This document shows, in pieces, positions 5,904 through 9,976 of a DNA stretch of 9,976 nucleotides; position 1 is the first letter of the stretch; the number at the start of each line of letters is the position of its first letter. The stretch comes from Pseudomonadota bacterium (GTDB lineage: Bacteria; Pseudomonadota; Gammaproteobacteria; Burkholderiales; Burkholderiaceae_B): the NCBI GenBank assembly GCA_023427085.1, contig JAEZBO010000051.1:1-9976 (forward strand), given 5' to 3'. The notes below the pieces were generated by a model that saw only the letters and a program-made list of their open reading frames with translations, searched no databases and was not told the origin of the DNA. A program made the position numbers and the translations under genes.

Positions 5904-8689
5904 CCGCCGACCTGCTCGGCTGGCTGCGCGAACGCGTGGCCGCCAGCGCGCACCTGTGCATGGATTCGCGCCGCATCGAACGCGGCGACGTGTTCGTGGC
6001 CTGCCCCGGCGTGGCCGGCGATGGCCGCGCCTACATCGCCCAGGCGATCGAGCGTGGCGCCGCCGCGGTGCTGGCCGAGGCCGGTGACGAGCCGCCGACC
6101 GCGCCGACCGTGCCGTGCCTGGCCGTCAGCGGCTTGCGCGCGCAGCTGGGCGAGCTGGCCCACCAATGGTATGGCCGGCCCTCCGAAGCCGTGACGGTGA
6201 TCGCGGTGACCGGCACCAATGGCAAGACCTCGTGCACCCAATGGATCGCCGCGGCGCTCAACCGCCTGCAGCATCCCTGCGGCGTGATCGGCACGCTGGG
6301 CACCGTGATGCCCGACGGCGCCGCCGCACCGGGCGTGCTGACCACGCCCGACGTGCTGACCGTGCACCGCACGCTGGCCGCGATGCGCGACGCCGGCGCC
6401 GAACTGGTGGCGATGGAAGCCTCGTCGATCGGCATCGAACAGGGCCGCCTAGATGGCGTGCGGGTGGCGGTGGCCGGCTGGACCAACCTGAGCCGCGATC
6501 ATCTCGATTACCACGGCTCGATGGAAAACTACGAGCAGGCCAAGACCCGGCTGTTCGCGGCGCCGTCGCTGCGCCACGCCGTGGTCAATGCCGACGACGC
6601 CGCCGGCGCGCGCCTGCTGGCGCGCCTGCCGCAAGGCGTGGCGGCCAGCTACGGCATCGGCCCGGCCGACGGATCGCCGGCGCCCACGCTGTGGGCACGC
6701 GACATCCAGGACGGCACCCACGGCATGGTGTTCACGCTCGGCGCGCGCGAAGGCGACGTGCAGATCGTCAGCGGCCTGGTGGGCCGCCACAACGTCAGCA
6801 ATCTGCTGCTGGTCGCCGGCGTGCTGCGCGCGCTGGGCGAAACGCTCAAGACCACCGCGATCGCGCTGTCCGAGGCGCGGCCGGTGGCCGGCCGCCTGCA
6901 ACCAGTCGCGCCGCTGCTGGCCGACGCCAGCGGCCCGATGGTGGTGGTCGATTACGCGCACACCCCCGACGCGCTGCAGCGGGTGCTGGATGCGCTGCGG
7001 CCTGCCGCGCTGGCGCGCCAGGGCAAGCTGGTCTGCGTGTTCGGCTGCGGCGGCGACCGCGACGCCGGCAAGCGCCCCGAGATGGGCAAGGTCGCGGCGA
7101 TGCGCGCCGACCGGGTGGTGGTGACCAGCGACAATCCGCGCAGCGAATCGCCCGAGGCCATTATCGATGCCATCGTCGCCGGCGTGCCGGCCGGGCTCGA
7201 CGTGCAGGTCATCGGCGATCGTGCCCATGCGATCCTGCGCACTCTCTGGACCAGCGATGCGCGCGACGTCGTGCTGCTGGCCGGCAAGGGCCATGAAACC
7301 TACCAGGAAGTCGCCGGCGTGCGGCAGCCTTTCGATGACCGCGAATGGGCCCGGCTGGGCTTGAGCTGGTCGCCGTCGCACCCGATCAGCACCGACAGCC
7401 GCCAGTTGCAGCCCGGCCAGATCTTCGTGGCGCTGCGCGGCGACAACTTCGATGGCCACGACTTCGTGCCGCAGGCGCATGCGGCCGGCGCCTGCGCCGC
7501 GGTGGTCGAGCGGCCGGTGCCGGGCGCGCAGGTGGCCCAGATCGCGCTGGGCGACACCCGCGCCGCGCTTGGCAAGCTGGCCGGCGCCTGGCGCGCTCAT
7601 CACGCGCTGCCGCTGGTGGCGGTGACCGGCAGCAATGGCAAGACCACCACCAAAGAGATGATCTCGGTGATCCTGGCGGCCTGGGTCGGCGAGACCCATC
7701 GCCTGGCCACCGCCGGCAACTTCAACAACGACATCGGCGTGCCGCTGACGCTGCTGCGGCTGGATGCGCAGCATCGCGCCGCCGTGGTCGAGCTGGGCAT
7801 GAACCATCCGGGCGAGATCGCCGGGCTGGCGCGGATGGCCGCGCCGACGGTCGCGCTGGTCAACAACGCGCAGCGCGAACATCAGGAATTCATGCACACC
7901 GTCGAGGCGGTCGCACGCGAGAACGGCGCGGTGCTGGCGGCGCTGCCGGCCGACGGCGTGGCGGTCTATCCCGGCGACGACACGCATGCCCGGGTGTGGG
8001 ACGAACTGTCGGCCGGTCGCCGCACGCTGCGTTTCGGCCTGGACGGCGACGGGCTGGACGTACGCGCGACGCAGGTCGCCACGCGCGAGGACGGCATCAG
8101 CTGCGTGCTGCATACGCCGGCCGGCCAGGCCACGCTGCACCTGAACGTGCACGGCCTGCATAACCTGCGCAACGCGCTGGCGGCCACCGCCTGCGCGCTG
8201 GCGGCTGGCGTGCCGCTGCCCACCATCGTCGCCGCGCTGGGCGGTTTCGCACCGGTCAAGGGCCGCATGCAGCATCGCAAGCTGGCCGGCGGCGGCGTGC
8301 TGATCGACGACAGCTACAACGCCAATCCGGATTCGGTGCGGGCCGCGATCGAAGTGCTGGCCGGCATGCCGGCGCCGCGCGCGCTGGTGCTGGGCGACAT
8401 GGGCGAGGTGGGCCAGAACGGCCCGGCCATGCACGCCGAGGTCGGCGCCTACGCCCGCGAAAAGAACATCGATCTGCTGCTGACGCTGGGCCAGGCCTGC
8501 CACGATGCGGCGCGCGCCTATGGCGCCGCGGCCGTGGCCGCCGACAGCGTGGCGCAGATCGTCGAGGCGCTCGAACGCGCCAAGCCCGCCAGCATCCTGG
8601 TCAAGGGTTCGCGCTTCATGCGCATGGAGCGGGTCGTGTCGGCCTATCTGGACAACAAGAACTCTCAGGAAAACTCCCATGCTGCTTGA
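5900..8689 (+). CDS. murE-murF: Fused MurE–MurF peptidoglycan precursor ligase
   Basis: One 929-residue cytoplasmic protein carrying two consecutive steps. MurE adds meso-diaminopimelate to UDP-MurNAc-L-Ala-D-Glu; MurF then adds D-Ala-D-Ala. The MurE half (about 1–487) has the ATP loop TGTNGKTS (104–111), HLDYHG, the lysine expected to be carbamylated (K215), the DAP-specificity motif DNPR (411–414) and GKGHE (462–466). The MurF half (about 495–929) has TDSR (498–501), ATP loop TGSNGKTT (576–583), NFNNDIGVP, ELGMNHPGEI, DDSYNANPDS (803–812) and LVKGSRFMRME. There is no stop or frameshift between the halves, and MurF lacks its usual first ~25 residues. The ATG overlaps the ftsI stop and follows GGAGG (5888–5892) by 7 bases; an open frame upstream to 5282 lies inside ftsI and is not coding. 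Such fusions are known from Bordetella and relatives. Confidence 0.96.
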   Translation: MTADLLGWLRERVAASAHLCMDSRRIERGDVFVACPGVAGDGRAYIAQAIERGAAAVLAEAGDEPPTAPTVPCLAVSGLRAQLGELAHQWYGRPSEAVTVIAVTGTNGKTSCTQWIAAALNRLQHPCGVIGTLGTVMPDGAAAPGVLTTPDVLTVHRTLAAMRDAGAELVAMEASSIGIEQGRLDGVRVAVAGWTNLSRDHLDYHGSMENYEQAKTRLFAAPSLRHAVVNADDAAGARLLARLPQGVAASYGIGPADGSPAPTLWARDIQDGTHGMVFTLGAREGDVQIVSGLVGRHNVSNLLLVAGVLRALGETLKTTAIALSEARPVAGRLQPVAPLLADASGPMVVVDYAHTPDALQRVLDALRPAALARQGKLVCVFGCGGDRDAGKRPEMGKVAAMRADRVVVTSDNPRSESPEAIIDAIVAGVPAGLDVQVIGDRAHAILRTLWTSDARDVVLLAGKGHETYQEVAGVRQPFDDREWARLGLSWSPSHPISTDSRQLQPGQIFVALRGDNFDGHDFVPQAHAAGACAAVVERPVPGAQVAQIALGDTRAALGKLAGAWRAHHALPLVAVTGSNGKTTTKEMISVILAAWVGETHRLATAGNFNNDIGVPLTLLRLDAQHRAAVVELGMNHPGEIAGLARMAAPTVALVNNAQREHQEFMHTVEAVARENGAVLAALPADGVAVYPGDDTHARVWDELSAGRRTLRFGLDGDGLDVRATQVATREDGISCVLHTPAGQATLHLNVHGLHNLRNALAATACALAAGVPLPTIVAALGGFAPVKGRMQHRKLAGGGVLIDDSYNANPDSVRAAIEVLAGMPAPRALVLGDMGEVGQNGPAMHAEVGAYAREKNIDLLLTLGQACHDAARAYGAAAVAADSVAQIVEALERAKPASILVKGSRFMRMERVVSAYLDNKNSQENSHAA

Positions 8690-9851
8690 ACTGGCACGCT
8701 GGCTCTCAGACGACCATGTCCGCGCGTTCGGCGTCTTCGAGTACATCACGCTGCGTGCCGTGCTGGCCTGCGCCACCGCCTTGCTGATCGGCCTGGTGGC
8801 CGGCCCGGCGGTGATCCGCAAGCTGACCGAAATGAAGATCGGCCAGGCCGTGCGCACCTACGGCCCCGAAAGCCACCTGGTCAAGACCGGCACCCCGACC
8901 ATGGGCGGCGCGCTGATCCTGATCGGCATCGCCGTCAGCACGCTGCTGTGGGCCGACTGGACCAACCGCTTTGTCTGGGTGGTGCTGCTGGTCACGCTGG
9001 GTTTCGGCTGGATCGGCTGGGTCGATGACTACCGCAAGGTGGTGCACCGTGATCCCGAGGGCATGCCGGCGCGCCAGAAGTTCGCGCTGCAGGCCATCAT
9101 CGGCCTGGTGGCCGCCGTCTACCTGGCCTTTGCGGTCTCGGCGCCGGCCAACACCGATCTGTGGCCGCTGTTTCGCGACTGGGTCATGAGCGGCTTCACG
9201 ATGCCGCTGCCCACGCGCGCCGACCTGATCGTGCCGTTCTTCAAGAGCGTCAGCTATCCGCTGGGCGTGTTCGGTTTCGTCGCGCTGACCTGGTTCGTGA
9301 TCGTCGGCACCAGCAACGCGGTCAACCTGACCGACGGCCTGGACGGCCTGGCCATCATGCCGACCGTGATGGTGGGCAGCGCGCTGGGCATCTTCGCCTA
9401 CGTGGTCGGGCGGGTCGACTATTCGAAGTACCTGCTGTTCCCCTACATCCCGGGCGCTTCCGAACTGATGGTGATCTGCGCGGCGCTGGCCGGTGCCGGG
9501 CTGGCCTTCCTGTGGTTCAACGCCTATCCGGCCCAGGTGTTCATGGGCGACGTCGGCGCGCTGGCGCTGGGCGGCGCGCTCGGCACGATCGCGGTGATCG
9601 TGCGCCAGGAGATCGTGCTGTTCATCATGGGCGGCGTGTTCGTGGTCGAGACGCTGTCGGTGATGGTGCAGGTGACCTGGTTCAAGTACACCAAACGCAA
9701 ATATGGACAGGGCCGGCGGATATTGCGCATGGCCCCGCTGCATCATCACTTCGAGGTCGGTGGCTGGAAGGAGACCCAGGTGGTGGTGCGTTTCTGGATC
9801 ATCAGCATGATGCTCGTGCTGGTCGGTCTTTCTTCGTTGAAGCTGCGTTGA
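8679..9851 (+). CDS. mraY: Phospho-N-acetylmuramoyl-pentapeptide-transferase MraY
   Basis: Polytopic inner-membrane enzyme that transfers phospho-MurNAc-pentapeptide from UDP to undecaprenyl phosphate, giving lipid I, the first membrane step of peptidoglycan synthesis. 390 residues, about 30 more than E. coli. Landmarks: GPESHLVKTGTPTMGG (62–77), the Mg-binding VDDYRK (D116, D117), GTSNAVNLTDGLDGLAIMPT (D219, D222), YPAQVFMGDVGALALGG (D291) and MAPLHHHFE (H355–H357). Multiple hydrophobic helices fit the ten-helix family topology. Extra residues relative to E. coli lie mainly around 154–181 and in the basic loop KYTKRKYGQGRR. The start at 8679 matches the family N-terminus, follows AGGA (8667–8670) by 8 bases and overlaps the murE-murF stop by 11 bases, which suggests coupled translation. 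murD starts 5 bases after the stop. Confidence 0.96.
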   Translation: MLLELARWLSDDHVRAFGVFEYITLRAVLACATALLIGLVAGPAVIRKLTEMKIGQAVRTYGPESHLVKTGTPTMGGALILIGIAVSTLLWADWTNRFVWVVLLVTLGFGWIGWVDDYRKVVHRDPEGMPARQKFALQAIIGLVAAVYLAFAVSAPANTDLWPLFRDWVMSGFTMPLPTRADLIVPFFKSVSYPLGVFGFVALTWFVIVGTSNAVNLTDGLDGLAIMPTVMVGSALGIFAYVVGRVDYSKYLLFPYIPGASELMVICAALAGAGLAFLWFNAYPAQVFMGDVGALALGGALGTIAVIVRQEIVLFIMGGVFVVETLSVMVQVTWFKYTKRKYGQGRRILRMAPLHHHFEVGGWKETQVVVRFWIISMMLVLVGLSSLKLR

Positions 9852-9856
9852 CATAC

Positions 9857-9976
9857 ATGGAACACAGCCTGGCCCGCGCCGCCGCGTCCACCGTCATCCT
9901 GGGATTGGGAGAGACGGGGGCCGCGGCTGCCCGCTGGTTGGCGCGCGCCGGCACGCCGCTGCGCGTGGCCGATACG
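9857..9976 (+). CDS. murD: UDP-N-acetylmuramoyl-L-alanine:D-glutamate ligase MurD (partial, 5' end only)
   Basis: Only the first 40 codons are in the window. They read MEHSLARAAASTVILGLGETG and continue AAARWLARAGTPLRVADT to the right edge. The GLGETG segment (residues 16–21) followed by a helix and a strand ending VADT is the Rossmann-like uridine-binding start of MurD (GLGxTG...xDTR in E. coli). MurD adds D-glutamate to UDP-MurNAc-L-Ala in the cytoplasm, one step before MurE. Position after mraY is the classical place of murD in the dcw cluster. The ATG lies 5 bases after the mraY stop with no strong Shine-Dalgarno sequence; an in-frame TTG at 9848 overlapping the mraY stop is an alternative start. 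The ATP-binding and C-terminal domains lie outside the window. Confidence 0.92.
   Translation, partial: MEHSLARAAASTVILGLGETGAAAARWLARAGTPLRVADT

Noticed and set aside
6449..8857. 802-codon open frame on the minus strand
   Set aside because: It lies antisense to murE-murF, whose product matches both families along its whole length. Long antisense frames are expected at this GC content; the translation is low-complexity Ala/Arg/His/Gln-rich with no recognisable domain or ribosome binding site.

Overview
This is a GC-rich chromosomal window from a betaproteobacterium. The gene order, the single-frame MurE–MurF fusion, the type A RNase P RNA and the protein sequences point to Alcaligenaceae, most likely Bordetella or close relatives such as Achromobacter. 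The genus is an inference from recalled family sequences; no search was run.

Layout. On the minus strand, positions 1–1577 hold most of an ABC-F ATPase of the Uup type, cut by the left edge. A spacer of about 110 bases separates its start from a plus-strand RNase P RNA gene (rnpB, about 1690–2100). The spacer holds a good -10 box for rnpB. A strong hairpin (2121–2154) follows the RNA. An AT-richer stretch (2155–2307) then leads into a promoter (TTGACC, 17 bases, TAGAGT) and four MraZ-box-like repeats spaced exactly 10 bases apart, just before mraZ.

From 2378 to the right edge is the start of the division and cell wall (dcw) operon in its classical order: mraZ, rsmH (mraW), ftsL, ftsI, murE-murF (one 929-residue polypeptide), mraY and murD (first 40 codons only). 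The genes are separated by 4–7 bases or overlap by 4–11 bases, so they look co-transcribed and translationally coupled. MraZ probably represses the promoter in front of itself. RsmH methylates 16S rRNA. FtsL and FtsI act in the septal divisome. The MurE–MurF fusion and MurD build the UDP-MurNAc-pentapeptide, and MraY transfers it to undecaprenyl phosphate to give lipid I.

The window is mostly a well-conserved housekeeping region, and I see no mobile element, CRISPR array, tRNA or clearly novel system. The points most worth a second look are the MurE–MurF junction (MurF has lost its usual first ~25 residues), the MraZ-box array that reaches into the mraZ ribosome binding site, the very small P3 region of the RNase P RNA, a patch of AT-ending codons inside rsmH, and a shortened helical insert in the first ATPase domain of Uup.
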